Shown here in pieces: positions 9,569 through 21,607 of a DNA stretch of 64,000 nt (positions are counted from its first letter, which is position 1; each line of letters starts with the position of its first letter). This stretch comes from Lomentospora prolificans (lineage: Eukaryota; Ascomycota; Sordariomycetes; Microascales; Microascaceae), in NCBI GenBank assembly GCA_029532625.1, contig JARFXM010000009.1, forward strand, positions 3,348,001 through 3,412,000, read 5' to 3'. Made by a program: the position numbers and the translations under genes. The notes under the pieces were generated by a model. That model saw only the letters and a program-made list of their open reading frames with translations, did no database searches and had not been told where the DNA came from.

Positions 9569-12500
9569 GACGTGGACCCTACCTTTCTCTCCGGCGGGCC
9601 ACAGCTGAAAATAACAGCCAACAACTCCTACTATGGCGAGCTTTCGGAATCTTCCTGGAATGAAGGGAGCCTTGGGAGGACTCGATCCCCAGAGAGAAGA
9701 CAAACGAACATGTGCGGAGGCGGAGGTGGATTATTTAAAATAAGTAAGATCGGCCGCCCAGGCTCTATAAATGCGTATATACCAGCAAGAAAAGGGTCAA
9801 CTTTCTATCTGGGCACGGAAAGGGAAAAAGGGAGCGGGAAAGAATAACCCGCGCTCGAGACAAGGTTCCGGATTGACGAGAGAGGCGAAGTGAAGATACT
9901 TAGTTTAGCAACAATGAGATTAATGATAAAACGCGAGAATCATTCTATTGGATGGTCGGAGGCCCGCGTTGCTTGCATCAGGAATCTGGACGCGACTGGG
10001 CGAACACACCCGAGGGGAGAAGTCGCACGAGCGGTTGCCCAGTATAAGTGCACGAGGGCTTGAACGCGATCGGGAGTTCTTACCTCCTCCGTCAAAGTGG
10101 ATTTCTTGGCGCATACAAGGGGGTTCGAGGACCCAAGACTCGAGGTCAAAGAAAGCTCATGAAGGTGAAACTGCGTCCTCGATTGGGATGGGGTCAATAT
10201 GCGGGATCTGCCTATTCTTTTTCAGGAAGACAACGGGGCGCCCCATGCAAGGGCAAAGTAGGACGGACGGCTACAGAGAGTTTAACAAAAAATCTCCCAC
10301 GGCACACAAATCTTAAATCGAAGATCAGGGAACAGGAACGGAAGCCATCGGGCAGCGTAGAGAGTTTCTATTTCGGTATGACGCCCTGAGTAAACAAACC
10401 TCAGACATGCAAGATGATCAGCCGGAGGCATTTTGGAGATATATAGCGGCTTGACGGGGATGTGGAAGCGAAGGGTTAAAGTGTCAAGGCATCTGTGCGG
10501 CCATGTCTGTGACAACAAGATGTTTTAGATCTTCCCAGAATGTGTAGATGATCTCTGTGGAGGCAAAACCCCATGCAGCCAATAGTGCCCAGTTGCCTGA
10601 GCGAGTTCTCACCCAGGCGCTATGCTCTGAACAATTTGTCGCGAATGGGTTGTAGCAGGCGGGGCATGGACATGCAGAGGTCTGCTCATTGTTCATCGGC
10701 ATCATGCAGTCTGAGGAGCGGAGTGGGCGGCATGCAGTAATAGTCGAAGAAAGCACAGGCTCCCCAGGAACCTCGTGCAAGGATGACGCCAAGCTCTAGG
10801 CGTATTAGTAGTTCAGGCTACTGTAACTGGATGAATCCTGGCTCGTAGAATCTGGGCGACTCTTCGGGACGCATAGCCTTGAGCTTAACAATGAGACGAT
10901 TTACAATTCATCCTTGATACTAGTGACACGGCGCAGGCAGTGGTGCAGCATTGCTAGAATATTCTTAGTTTAAAGACCGGCATCGTTCCGGGCGCAAGCG
11001 ATCTTCTTACTTTGAAATCGGCTTCTAACACAGACACTGGAACACAAACGTCACATGGCCCAGAGAGTCTTGGCGGCGGACTGGGAATGCCGTGATGGCA
11101 GTGTGGGCAGGAGGATATAATTCCCGTCTTCACCTTTTCCTTTCACCCCGTTTCCTCAGCTAGACTCATGGCAAGGAGGTGGCATTTAACTTCGAAGTTC
11201 GAGAAAGGCGGTCAAGAAGTGAATCATGGATGGGGTGCTTCTAGTGGCTCCATTTGGCCAAGAAAAGTCCCTGTCCGTTCTTAGGCCCTTGCCACTGATG
11301 GAGATGTCTCGGTGAAAACGGGCTGTGGGGGATAAACGGGGATTGATGAGAATGGCAAGCCCTCATCCGCTAGCCTGCACAGATCGAGTTAATAATCCCT
11401 TCAGAGCTCGTCACAACACCGACTCCACTCCGACGAGGGCATGGACTTACCTATCGTAATACGCTAGCTTTAAGTGACGGGGAAGAGTGGTTGGGGAGAA
11501 GGATCCGAGGCGGATAAAAATAACCCACGGCCCGGTCTGTCCTCATTTGTCTACAATAGAGGGAAAACCAGTTGTGCAGATCCATGAGGGTCAATCAAGC
11601 AGGAACTGGTTTTCAAGTGGAGGAGAGGAGATGATAAAGGACTACTTGTCAAACACTAATTGCTCCTGCCATCGTTGATTCCGGCACCACTATCGGAGGT
11701 CATCCTTCTCGCCTTGAGGAAGGTGGTTGGGGCTATCGAACTATGGATGGGCGTCGTCGACCAGCTAAGCTTATTGCCCTGCACCCCACTTGCACGTACA
11801 GGGCAGTTCAACCTCGAGATTCGACATGGGACGGGCCACGGAGCAGAGTCTTCGACCTCTGTTACTCTTTCCTCCTTCTAGATCATTGAATTTGATGCCT
11901 TATCAGTCGCTTCTTATCACCCACAACGATACAACATCCCGAAGCCATCCTTTTCATATTTCCCTGCCCCGAAGCAAGATCCCGCCTGCCTAACCAATAA
12001 GCGTGGGGATCTCAGAACAATTATAGCCACGGTGAAGACAGAAGGTGGGCATAGGTGAAATGGAAGGAGGTGAGAGAAGGCAAGTACAAAACAGGCAAGG
12101 TCAGGGAAGGAAATAATTCTTTGGCGTCCAGTAGGTGAAGCTCGGGTGATCGCTTGTAGGCTCAACGTGACCCTCTGGAACGGGAAGGGTCCGATGCAGG
12201 ATGCGTATATGTACTCAGCACGGTAGCTAGTCAAGCTGGGATAAGGGTGTGAGAGCATCAGACGTCTGTCTTTCTGTTTCTGATTCCTGCTCGCATGCTG
12301 CCATCGTTCTATAGGGCTGCCGTTTTGTTGCTTTTTCAGCTTATTACATCACACCGATAGCTGCCCTGCTCTGTTAACCGATGATGCAATTCACGGGTCC
12401 CGAGATCGTGGACCGAGGTAGTGCAGAAAAAAAAAAGGAAGCTACACCGCAGTGAGGGTTAGATCCCATTTTCTAGCTCAGTGAACATTTCTGATTTTAG

Positions 12501-15500
12501 TCAACCTCGTGGATATCCAGCAGCCGAAAATCTTTGTTCGCTGTGGATTACGACGAGAATGATGTGGGAAGACGAGGCAAGACCTGACTTTAACCATGGG
12601 TAATAAAGAGTGGAGGCCGCTTTTCTGAGCGTTTATGGCGCCTCCTTCCACATCTCAGAGGAGCACCTCAACATTTCAAGGCTCGAGCTCCGATTTATTC
12701 AGGGGGCTGGATATCTTTGGCGCACTTTCAGGATCATGGATTACTACCCAACAATTCACACAGCGTACCAACCTCTGGCTAATTGGTAAAGCCAGACGCC
12801 TCCCACTCAAGACAGAGTCTTCCCATTCTCGTCCTGAGACACTCAAAACTGCACGTGAAATGGACCTGCGAATCATCCCTCGAGATGCCGATTTTGGTAG
12901 GCGCTTCCCACTAGCTTGTCAGATCCACTAGCCGAGTGGAGGAAGGCCTTTCTTTTCTTTCGCCGCTCTTTTTTTTTTTTTTTTTTTTCCCTCTACGAAG
13001 CCAGGCACTACTAGCTATCCTGGGAGCTTGAGTGTACATTCAGTACATGCCCTAGGTACACTGTGGAAGCAGAAACCGTCGTATCCTTTGTAAGGGTCCT
13101 TGAATAAGAGGTACATTGACGAGCTTCGGTGGCGGTGGCGGCAGGAAACAGATATCCATTTCGTGAACCACCTTGCGCGTACCCCGCACGTTGCAAGAGT
13201 ACTCTACACAGTCTGAAAAAAAACTGTGCAGCACTTACCCATTAGCTCTTGCTCCGTTGAGAGGGCTTAACTCTGGGACCACATGAGACTGCTCTTTGTC
13301 ATTGAAATATTATGCGAAAAGTCAGGTGAAGCTGTAATAGGCTAGAGCGCAGCTTAAGGAGCCATAATTGAAGGTGTTTAGAGCTCAATCATAGCTTATT
13401 TCGGTGCTGAATGGAGGCAAGGTGGCATTGTCGTTATCAGTCTCTCGAAGCTCTTATCGAGTAAGCTGGGGTGGCTCGGTGGGGCCCATGGGATGAATAC
13501 TGCCCCTCACCTCTGATCAACTCACCTTCCCTGCTCTGCTGGGGCATTCTCACTTTACAAGTACTACAGTGCTCCATACCTTGCCAGCCAAGGGCCAATT
13601 AATACCTCGTGTACATCGGCGTTACAAGGCGCCTTGATTGATGGCACCACATGATGCACGCAAGAAGGGAAGCTTTCCTTAGATCCGCTTCGAGCACGAC
13701 CTCTTCCAGCATCAAATTTCCTTCCAAAGCCGAGCTTGAGGTTGCAAATACTTTCGGGATAGCCACACGGAATTTTGGCGGGATCTACAGGCCGATTCGA
13801 CGAACTTAGATAATTGACCGCCTTTGATTAGCCTCTGCCAAAGCTTACCATTATATTGATCCGACCTGCTGGTGTAATCGAATCGCACCTGACCTCAGCC
13901 TGTTGATCCTCAAGACTCATAGCTGGGAAAAATGTTTACGGAATACTGCTGGGTTTCACGCAGGTCTTGCTCGCTGAATGGCAAGCTTGGGTCTAGCACC
14001 TAAGGGACGAGGGGATGCTACCTAACCCTAATATGCGCAACTCTTTAATACCCTTATGCTTGGTCTCACAGGGAGGGGCGGAACTTGTGAGAAGCTCGAG
14101 AGCAAGGATATCAAGGCAGACTATTTCATTCCTGCTTGACGGTCGGCGTAGTGTGGACCACGACTTGCAATCTTCGGCTTCTGCTGCTTCATGGCACTTA
14201 AAGTCAGTTGTATGTGTAAGAGTAGAACATTTGAAAATCCCAGTCGGTTTTTCGCCGCCAAAGTGGCACGACGACTCGATCCCTTCTGACTCCGCCGTCG
14301 CCCTTGGATGCCAGAGTCAATGCCAGTGCTTTGGTTCTAGAACCCGTCGCCTGTATTTCGACAGGACCCTGTGGGTACTTCTCCAAGCGTTGGATGATCA
14401 TGGCCACGGGGTTTCAAACAAAGTCACTGCGTGTACAGCTAGCAACATCCAATCGCATGTTGGAAAAGCAGATAAACCAATCCGTACTGTACAAGGTACT
14501 CCGTTGCTGGCAATTGCGGGGGTATACCTAGTGAAGCTCCTGCCTCTTACTGCTCGCGGACGGAGTACGCGAAGCTTTTGGTGTTTGGATTCGAGTCACG
14601 GTGCCTTCGCGTACGGAGTACAACACCCCAGATCAGTGGCCTATCATCTGTGGCACTGGAAGAAGATGCACCCGAGCTATGACCCCCAGGAGCCTTCATG
14701 ACGGAGAACTTTCCTCGCGAGCCTCAGCAAGTCAAGACACATACAATTCTTTTCCTCAAGCTTGAGCATCAGACAGATACTCCACACTCTCAGAACAGCA
14801 CGAAACTTGGATTACGGTCAAGTGGCCTGTCTACCTGTTGGATTTTTGCGCCCTCTTCTCGAAATCTGTTCTCATTCCCAGGCAACTAGCTTTAACTGCA
14901 TTTATACTCGGATATTGCCAGAACCCAGTTGAAATTACCGCAATGCGGATTTCCTTGCCTATTCCATAATCGTGGGGTGGCAAGCTCCACTATTCTTATG
15001 CTGAAGCATGACACTGAGTGAGAGCTACCATCTATTATAATAGCGCGTGTGGGCTCTGGGAGGCGGGACTCGAGCATTGAGGCTACAATACTGGGCAGAT
15101 CACTAGCCAGGCTGTTCCTACCCAAAAACCCCATGCCAGTAGGTTAACAATTACAGGGATTTCGTCCTATTCCACAAGCTGGGTTGTGGTCCTGACCGTT
15201 TTCTTGGGGGCAGGTACAGTCCAGGTACCTCTCCGCTTTGCCGCGCGCACCAAAGCGCCATGCTGCCGGCTATGTATCAGCTCGAACTGTCCAAGCTCCT
15301 CGGTACCTTGGCTCTGCTCTTGCTTGCACGCTGCAGGATTTGGTCGCCATGGAGGTCAGCCACACCTGCTCTGCCCACCCCTCCACGATTCTATTCCTGC
15401 TAGTGGCCAAACAGGCCGCATGTCCGTCCAGAGAACTAATCGCTCCTGAAACCGACCACGCCGACAACTTAGAGACCGACGGAGAGTTTAGTACAGCGCC

Positions 15501-16669
15501 TATAGCCATGGGTTTGGGGGTAGCTTGTTGGCCAAAGGAAGTATGGCCAGCATGCCAATGCAGGACACGGGAATTTCGTGGACTCGAATCTTGCAAGCAA
15601 GTCATCATCACGGGAGTCAGAACCGTGTGGGGGTAAAAGGGCTACAGCCGAGCCAAAGAGGGGAACGTCTGTCCAAAGCAGGAGGAGCTACAAGACCGAT
15701 CTTGTCATTCGCAAGCTCAACCGATATAATACTACCATTGACTGGACCACTACCTTGTGCTGTGATCGGTGGGCTGCCACAAGTTCCGAGCCTGCCCTGC
15801 CTTCTGCAGCTGCTGAACTCACTGTACCCAGTAAGAACCGAGGTCAGTCGACACGGAGTACTTCAATTCAAGCTCCAGAATCTCACACCAGTTTTGTCCC
15901 GGGTCGTTCCTCCTCTCTTGGAAACGGAGGTATTCGCAGAGCCAGCCAGGTTCCCTCCTTCCACCCCCTCATGTTCTTCCTCACCTCCCTCTCGAACGTC
16001 AGTAGCAGGGTGTATTTGGTCCGTTTCTTCTGTTTCCCTTGTTGCGCAATACTACGGTTTCTTTTAGTCGACTTATTAGAATCTTGCCTCCACCGCCTTC
16101 CCATTCTTCTCTCCCTCTTTTCCTTCAGCTCGACTTACAACCGGCGCAGAGCACAGAAGACATCCGTCACTGTGTCTTGTGACGGCTCCACGTCCGTCTT
16201 GCTCTAATTCCTCTGCTCAACTCTCGCCTTCGCCCTCTCCACAGTCTCCCGGTGATACATCTGATCTCTTCTTCCTTTTTTATCTTCTCCCCCCCTTCCC
16301 TTACCTGCTGATCTATTCGCACATCTCAAGAAACCTTGTTGTCCAAAGACACAGCATCACCGTAGGTACTGCGACCGGGCTTCAGCAGCTTCCAAGCGTC
16401 ACTTGCCCAGCGAAGCTTGTCAATTACTGTTATTACATGGCAAATAGTGCAGCAAGCCCGCACATCTTAACACGCCTGAGCTCTATGACTTGACTCTTCC
16501 CTTGGACTTCAAATGCGCCACGCGAACCCAGCTTCACTCTTGTGCCGCTCAATCGCCGTCGCTAATCGATAAAGGCCCCGTCGACTACGACATCAACCCC
16601 TCCTCGAAAACGAAGTCTCACTTCGTACGGCCTCTTTCGCTTCCGCCATTCCATGGTGGGGTCAGCACG
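9569..16669. other. 7.1-kb gene-poor region
   Basis: The largest gap in the window. Open frames exist (for example 14015-14701 plus and 12635-12931 plus), but none resembles a family, shows exon continuity, or has convincing splice signals. The region contains a 20-base T run (12969-12988) and several ACGGAGTAC half-palindromes (14.5-14.6 kb and 15.85 kb). Its last 700 bases are strongly pyrimidine-rich and are probably the leader and promoter of the zinc-finger gene at 16670. It could hold noncoding RNAs, lineage-specific genes or decayed repeats. Confidence 0.45.
12969..12988. repeat. 20-base poly-T tract
   Basis: An uninterrupted T run in gene-free DNA, following a T/C-rich lead-in from about 12950. 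It could be the A-tail scar of a retroposed copy on the minus strand, or a nucleosome-excluding tract; no flanking element was recognised. Confidence 0.7.
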
Positions 16670-18449
16670 ATGCCGCCTCGATCTTCCTTGACTTCGTCCT
16701 TTTCCCTCACGGACGCCAACAATGAAGTCGTTTGCCCTCTCCGAAACCAAGATGGTTCGAGCTGTCGCAAGCGCTGCATTGGCGTAAGTTTCGGCCCTCA
16801 TTAACCACCATCCTTTTGAGTCACCCGATCGGCAAGGGATCTCTTGTAGATGCAACCTGAGCGCGCAAAAATGGCAGCGTATAGCAATAGCAACATCTTA
16901 CCCAGTTGTGTCGGCTAGCTTTCATACGTCTTACGACAATCCCTCATAGAACAGGCCCAATCGATTATGGCATAGCGGACATGAATTAGACTAACCGGAA
17001 TTCCCTACCTCGCAGGAAAAACGCTATCGCTCCATGCAGGAGCACATTAGACGTGCTCATCCCGAACACTACATCTCAAAACTCCCCGCCACCGAAGAGA
17101 GTTTCCTTCTCATGATTAATACTCCTCCCTCCGAAAGGGCACCAGCTCAGCAGCAAAACTCTACCCCAGCCGCAACGGTTTCCGCTCAGGCCGCACCTAC
17201 CACTTCACAGGGTTCGTCAATCTCCGAGAGTCTACTTCTTGTTCTCCTTCTCCTCGGTTCCATCCAACATCTTAAATCTCTCCGATCGACTGCTTTGGCA
17301 TAGCTCGAATTGCGCCTGTCCGTTCCAGTACGTATAGGTTACTAACCTCGCTTTACAGGTGCGATGCCGCCAGCCGCGAGCGCTGCGGCTGCCCTTGCTC
17401 AGCTTCATGGTCATCGAGGCGACCATGAATGGGATTCTGAAGGGGTAAAGATCCCGCCAGTCGATTTCAAGATTGGAAGGGAGATGCTAAAACACCCGTG
17501 GCAACAGCAGGACTGGCACTCGGATACGGACGGTCGAAGGATCCCCCGATCATCTATCGAACTGCCTCCAATCCATCTGACGAGCGGTGATGTTACGAGC
17601 GATCCCTTTTCTAATACGAACAGGCCCAGAGATCTGCTCCCCTCGATCCTCTCTGGATCCCCGCCAGGGCGATCATCCACCCTCCCGCCTTTGCACCGAA
17701 CTCTAGGGCCTACCCGTCCCCGAAAGCAGTCCGTCACTAAACGCGGGAGGGAGGCCCATCATAAAAAGCAAAAGTCGAAGGGTTCGACCAACGACTGGCT
17801 GCGAAGAATTCAAAATGATGACCGCCTGAGACCCGGCATCCATGACCGGAAGGCATTATCAGCTGAGCCGTCTGCCGACTACGGAAAGCGGTGGGAGGAC
17901 CTTATTGACGCTGCTGACCAAGCTGCCTCTGCAGCTGGTGATGTAGACGAAGATAGAACTCCTGTGAGTGTACCGACCCTTCCTTTGTCGAACGTCTCCT
18001 AACTTGCCCAGGTTCCGCAGTCTCCAGTTTCCATCCATCGGGCTTCGTTACCCCCATTTTCACATCCCCATTTCCAGCCAAGCCATAGCAATTACCAGGC
18101 GTCACCCCTTCAGCAAGCTCTTACCCCTCCTTCTTACAACCAGGAACCCCACGATCCCCACCCATTCCCGTCAGTTGAGAGCGGCGAAAGTGGGGAGAAT
18201 TTCCATATGGAATCCCGAGGGCTTTCCGACTCCTCGCCCAGCTATTCATCCCAAAACACGCAGATATACTGTGCGGCCTGTCAATCTGTTTCCTTCCTCA
18301 AGGAGTCGTTTGCATGTACGGAATGCATTTGTGGACTCTGCCCAGCCTGTGTCGACGTGTTGATGGCCGAGCAGGGTGCCCGGCGGAAATGCCCCCGATG
18401 TGCAACAATCGGTGGACGGTTTAAACCCTTCCAACTCGACATCAGATAA
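16670..18449 (+). CDS. Fungal zinc-finger protein: N-terminal C2H2-like and C-terminal RING-like domains (4 exons)
   Basis: About 450 residues; exons 16670-16783, 17016-17211, 17359-17963 and 18012-18449. The N-terminus has a C-x6-C-x3-C arrangement in VVCPLRNQDGSSCRKRC followed by RSMQEHIRRAHPEHY, where the H-x4-H spacing suggests a C2H2-type finger split by the first intron. The middle is Ser/Pro-rich with a basic patch (KRGREAHHKKQKSK), perhaps a nuclear localisation signal. The C-terminus has Cys pairs CAAC, CTEC, CGLC-x2-C and CPRC, a compact RING-like zinc site, ending in PFQLDIR. I recall this as a conserved ascomycete family without a settled role. Intron 2 uses a weak GTTCGT donor. 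The start is the first ATG in frame after an out-of-family upstream extension. Confidence 0.8.
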
Positions 18450-19280
18450 GCGATCTTCACCGTCTCGTTTCGTTCTTTCCTCGGTTTCCATCTCTTGTAG
18501 CATTGATTCAACAAACACCTCCTTCTCTCACAGCTGGAATGGCGCAACAGGGTAATGGGTGGAGTTGCATATATAAAGATGTTGCATTGTGAGACTTGTA
18601 GTCTCTTTGGCGTCATACCCGGTCCCGGGATTTATTCCCCCTCTCTATTCGTTTTATATTCTTCTTCTTTCTAGAGGAGGTAGGCCTATTTGATTCCCTT
18701 AGGGAGCGTCTCCTCTACTGGATCCCCTTCTTTTTTTTCTTTTTTTTTTTTTTTATTGGCTTGTTATGGGCACTATAACTTCATATCCTTACTTTACCTT
18801 TCTTTTGTTTGTTTGGAGTTCTACGGTTCTTTGGCCTCTTTCAACGGCACAATCTCTTATTTATCTTGTTTAACCTGGATGGTTTTCAAAGACTGATGAG
18901 GATACGGATGGGTGGCATTCAAATTATACCAGGACCAAGAGATTTCCACTAAAAATCTCTAGCCGCATACCATTAAAGAGAAGGGCAATAGTCTGAGGAG
19001 AGCCTTTTCCAAGGCAACTTAAACGATTTCGATGCCAGGGATGAGCTTAAAAGTATGGAGTATATACTGGTAGGTGGACGAGAGCGGGTTGCATATGCCT
19101 AAGACGTATCTACGCCAAACTGTTTACTAGAGAGATCGATTACGTTTTGAATTTACACATTTCACTCAACAATGCAGTGTATGCTCGAAGCCTATACCGT
19201 TCAACCCCAAAAGCATGCTCCCTCCCCATAGTTATAGGACACTCGTAACAGCTATCCAAGAGTATGGTAGCATCCGTTGC
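18450..19280. other. Convergent intergenic region with an 8-bp inverted repeat
   Basis: About 830 bases between converging genes. It contains interrupted T-runs at 18728-18756 and an inverted repeat AGAGATTT/AAATCTCT (18938-18945 and 18953-18960, 7-base loop). No coding signal is evident; the 3' ends of both neighbours should lie here. Confidence 0.5.
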
Positions 19281-20506
19281 TTATCTCCTTGCCGCTCGAA
19301 CTTTGTCCTTTTCCTGCTGAAGAAGGATATCTCTCACGGCCGACCGCACGTTCCTACTTCCACCAAGCTTTGGGCCCCGGAGAACGTCTGGGTCGGCCTT
19401 TTTGTCGTTTGGCCGAACTGGGCGCGCTGTCCGTCGTTTTTGGCGGCGCTGAGCAATAGCGTCAAGGAACTCACGCTTGAACTCTTCCGCTATGCGGTCA
19501 TCCGCGGAGCCTTCATATTCGAGATCAGCACCCGTGCTAGCTGGTTCCTCGGGAACTTGGTAGACGTCAACTGCAAAAATTAGCATCATTATTTTAGTTT
19601 GGATATACCGGGCGACTTACGTCTGTTTTCGTGCAGAATCTGCTCGACGAGCTGATCTCTCTTAAGATCATCGCTATTCCTGCGGTTTCTATCCCGCAGA
19701 GGCTGACCGTCCTTGCCGAGTCTGACTTTCCCTGAGTACCTCCCGTCGTTGTCCTCGTCATCGAACGGCCGTCCTTCCATTTTCCTTTTCGCCTTTGCTG
19801 TTAGGGCGACGTTCTGGTTTCGAACCTCTTCACCGAGATCGACTTCCATGAGCTTCCCGTGCATCGTTCGCTTTTGGACTTCAAGCCCGCCAGCTGGCGT
19901 CGCCGGGTTGTGGCTTCTGGAGGGCAACGGGCCATTTTGTGCTTGATGTTGGGGTGGGGCCGGATGAGCCCCGCCGGGTGAGGCATGACGGCTAGTGAGC
20001 TTCGATTCTACGTATTCCATCCTTGCTTGGTTAGTTATATCGCAGATTGCATGGATAGATGAGACGCGATCAGAAATGCAAACTCACATGTGTCTATTCA
20101 CGAGTTCCCCAACCAAACCGGTCTGCGCCGCAAAGCGTTTTGGTATGGCTCCGAGACCGGTATCGATACTATCTAACGCCGCCTCGGCCCGTACAAGGGC
20201 CTGTTCCTGGATTTCCTCATCATTTGGGTCGCCACGCGGCCTTCCCGAATTGGAGGAGGCGCCCTTCAGCCTCTGTTGCTTCCGGCGCTGACGTAGAAGC
20301 TCCGCAACCGAGGGGCCGTCGTCTTCTTCTTCGGCAGCCGGTATGGTAGCTGGCGCGCCCTCGATCGCGGCCGGGCTCGGGGTATCAAATGCGGAAGCGC
20401 TGCCGTCGTGTTTGCTACGGAACGTCGCCTTCTTCTTCTTCGGGCGAAAGATGACGGGCCGGTCTTTGGCGGAATTGGTCTCGTCGGTCGTCGGCGTGGG
20501 TTCCAT
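19281..20506 (-). CDS. Hep59/Tls1-like splicing-associated protein (3 exons)
   Basis: Matches the Hep59 (human C9orf78, fission yeast Tls1) family, which associates with the spliceosome and in fission yeast supports shelterin pre-mRNA splicing and heterochromatin. Exons on the minus strand: 20506-20088, 20021-19621 and 19570-19281; about 369 residues. Visible signatures are the basic start RPVIFRPKKKKATFRSK, SVAELLRQRRKQQRLKG, the HMMEYVESKL motif rebuilt exactly across intron 1, and EVDLGEEVRNQNVALTAKAK. The C-terminus is charged and ends in basic residues. The start is the ATG at 20506; further upstream codons in frame do not look coding. It shares a 357-bp divergent promoter with the acylphosphatase gene. 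Confidence 0.85.
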
Positions 20507-20863
20507 AGGCTCAGTGGGTTTTGTGTCTCCTTTTCGCGATTGGGAAGATGGGAAGTGGTTTATATTCGCGAAGGTTAGATTGAATTTTTGCCAGGGCCTG
20601 TCTCGGCTGGTGAAAGTCCAGTTATTAATTGATCGACACTTATAGAGGTTGAAAATGACATGATGGGGTGCCAGAAGGCGACGTAGAGCCCGTCTTGACA
20701 TCAGAGAAGTCAATCCCCAGCGACACAATTAACCGGGGATTCTCCGGCCCACGATTCTTCTCGTCGTCATCATCTATGATCTCGGTCGCTTGCTGAACCC
20801 CACCAACAATGGGACGGTGAGCTGTAATCATCTAATTGCATAGCCTCGAGGGAAACGAGCAAG
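20507..20863. promoter_or_regulatory. 357-bp divergent promoter between Hep59/Tls1-like and acylphosphatase genes
   Basis: The two start codons face away from each other with only 357 bases between them, so both promoters must share this space. No clear TATA box was identified. This is position-based inference only. Confidence 0.55.
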
Positions 20864-21399
20864 ATGACAAAAAGAGTGAGATACCATGCAACTCACTCGT
20901 ATCACCAATTCTAACTCTTCAACCCGCTTCAGGTCTACTTCCGCGTCCACGGTGGGGAAGTTCAAGGTAAGCGCGGCGACTTACACAGCGATCGGTTGGT
21001 GTAGGCATGTGACCAAAGTCTTAACCCTTCATTCCGTCCAGGCGTTGGCTTTCGGTACGTTTAAGGCCTGCTACAACTAGATCTTGTGTGCTTTTTCAAA
21101 ACAGCAAGTTAACGAATCCAGATATTTCACCCAGAGGAAGGCACAGGAACTTAAACTAAGCGGCTGGGTCCGCAACATCCCGGACAATAAGGTATGGATA
21201 AGCGAAAGAGACCTACTTAGTCGGGAGCAAGGGCACTAACGGCATCCAGGTCGACGGTGAGGCCCAGGGAGACGAAAAGGATGTCGAGATTCTCCTCAAA
21301 CTTCTCAACGACGGACCGAGGCACGCTCTCGTAGTTAAACTCGAAAAGGAACACAGAGACGTGGTTGAGAACGAGTCTGGATTTGAAGTCCGAAGGTGA
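20864..21399 (+). CDS. Acylphosphatase (5 exons, including a 13-nt micro-exon)
   Basis: A 92-residue enzyme that hydrolyses the carboxyl-phosphate bond of acylphosphates in the cytosol. Exons: 20864-20875, 20933-20966, 21042-21054, 21122-21191 and 21250-21399. The spliced protein begins MTKRVYFRVHGGEVQG, continues VGFRYFTQRKAQELKLSGWV and RNIPDNKVDGEAQGDE, and ends GFEVRR. The catalytic Arg (GVGFR loop) and Asn (WVRN) are both present, and length matches the family. The loop is encoded mainly by a 13-nt exon, and the first exon is only 12 nt. Without these tiny exons the gene is invisible as an open frame. The stop lies about 210 bp from that of the deacetylase gene, which converges on it. 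Confidence 0.93.
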
Positions 21400-21607
21400 C
21401 TTTCATATTCGGGATTCATTAGAAGCTAACGTCAATGTCGAACTTTCTATCCTTATTGAAAAAGAGGTTGAATTTCACAGCGCTAGTCTATATAACATGG
21501 GAAAGGATGAAGTAGTGCATCTCTAGATTCGTCTGCCCTACATGCCTTGCAATAACGCCATATCCCAAGAAACACATCATGACGCAAACAGCGGTAGCCA
21601 GGCACGT

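Noticed and set aside
9569..9703. Upstream extension of the metallo-beta-lactamase-like protein
   Set aside because: The extension begins at a non-ATG codon; the first ATG at 9568 lies just before the conserved domain.
10110..10140. GGTTCGAGG sequence resembling a tRNA T-loop
   Set aside because: The flanking bases cannot form the five-pair T-stem and no A-box or acceptor stem fits. Other TTCGA sites in the gaps also failed.
14015..14701. 228-codon open frame with an ATG start, plus strand
   Set aside because: No resemblance to any family, irregular composition, no splice context and an overlapping antisense frame; not enough to call a gene.
15525..16207. Two overlapping plus-strand frames of 180 and 209 codons
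   Set aside because: Low-complexity pyrimidine-rich DNA just upstream of the zinc-finger gene; more likely promoter and leader.
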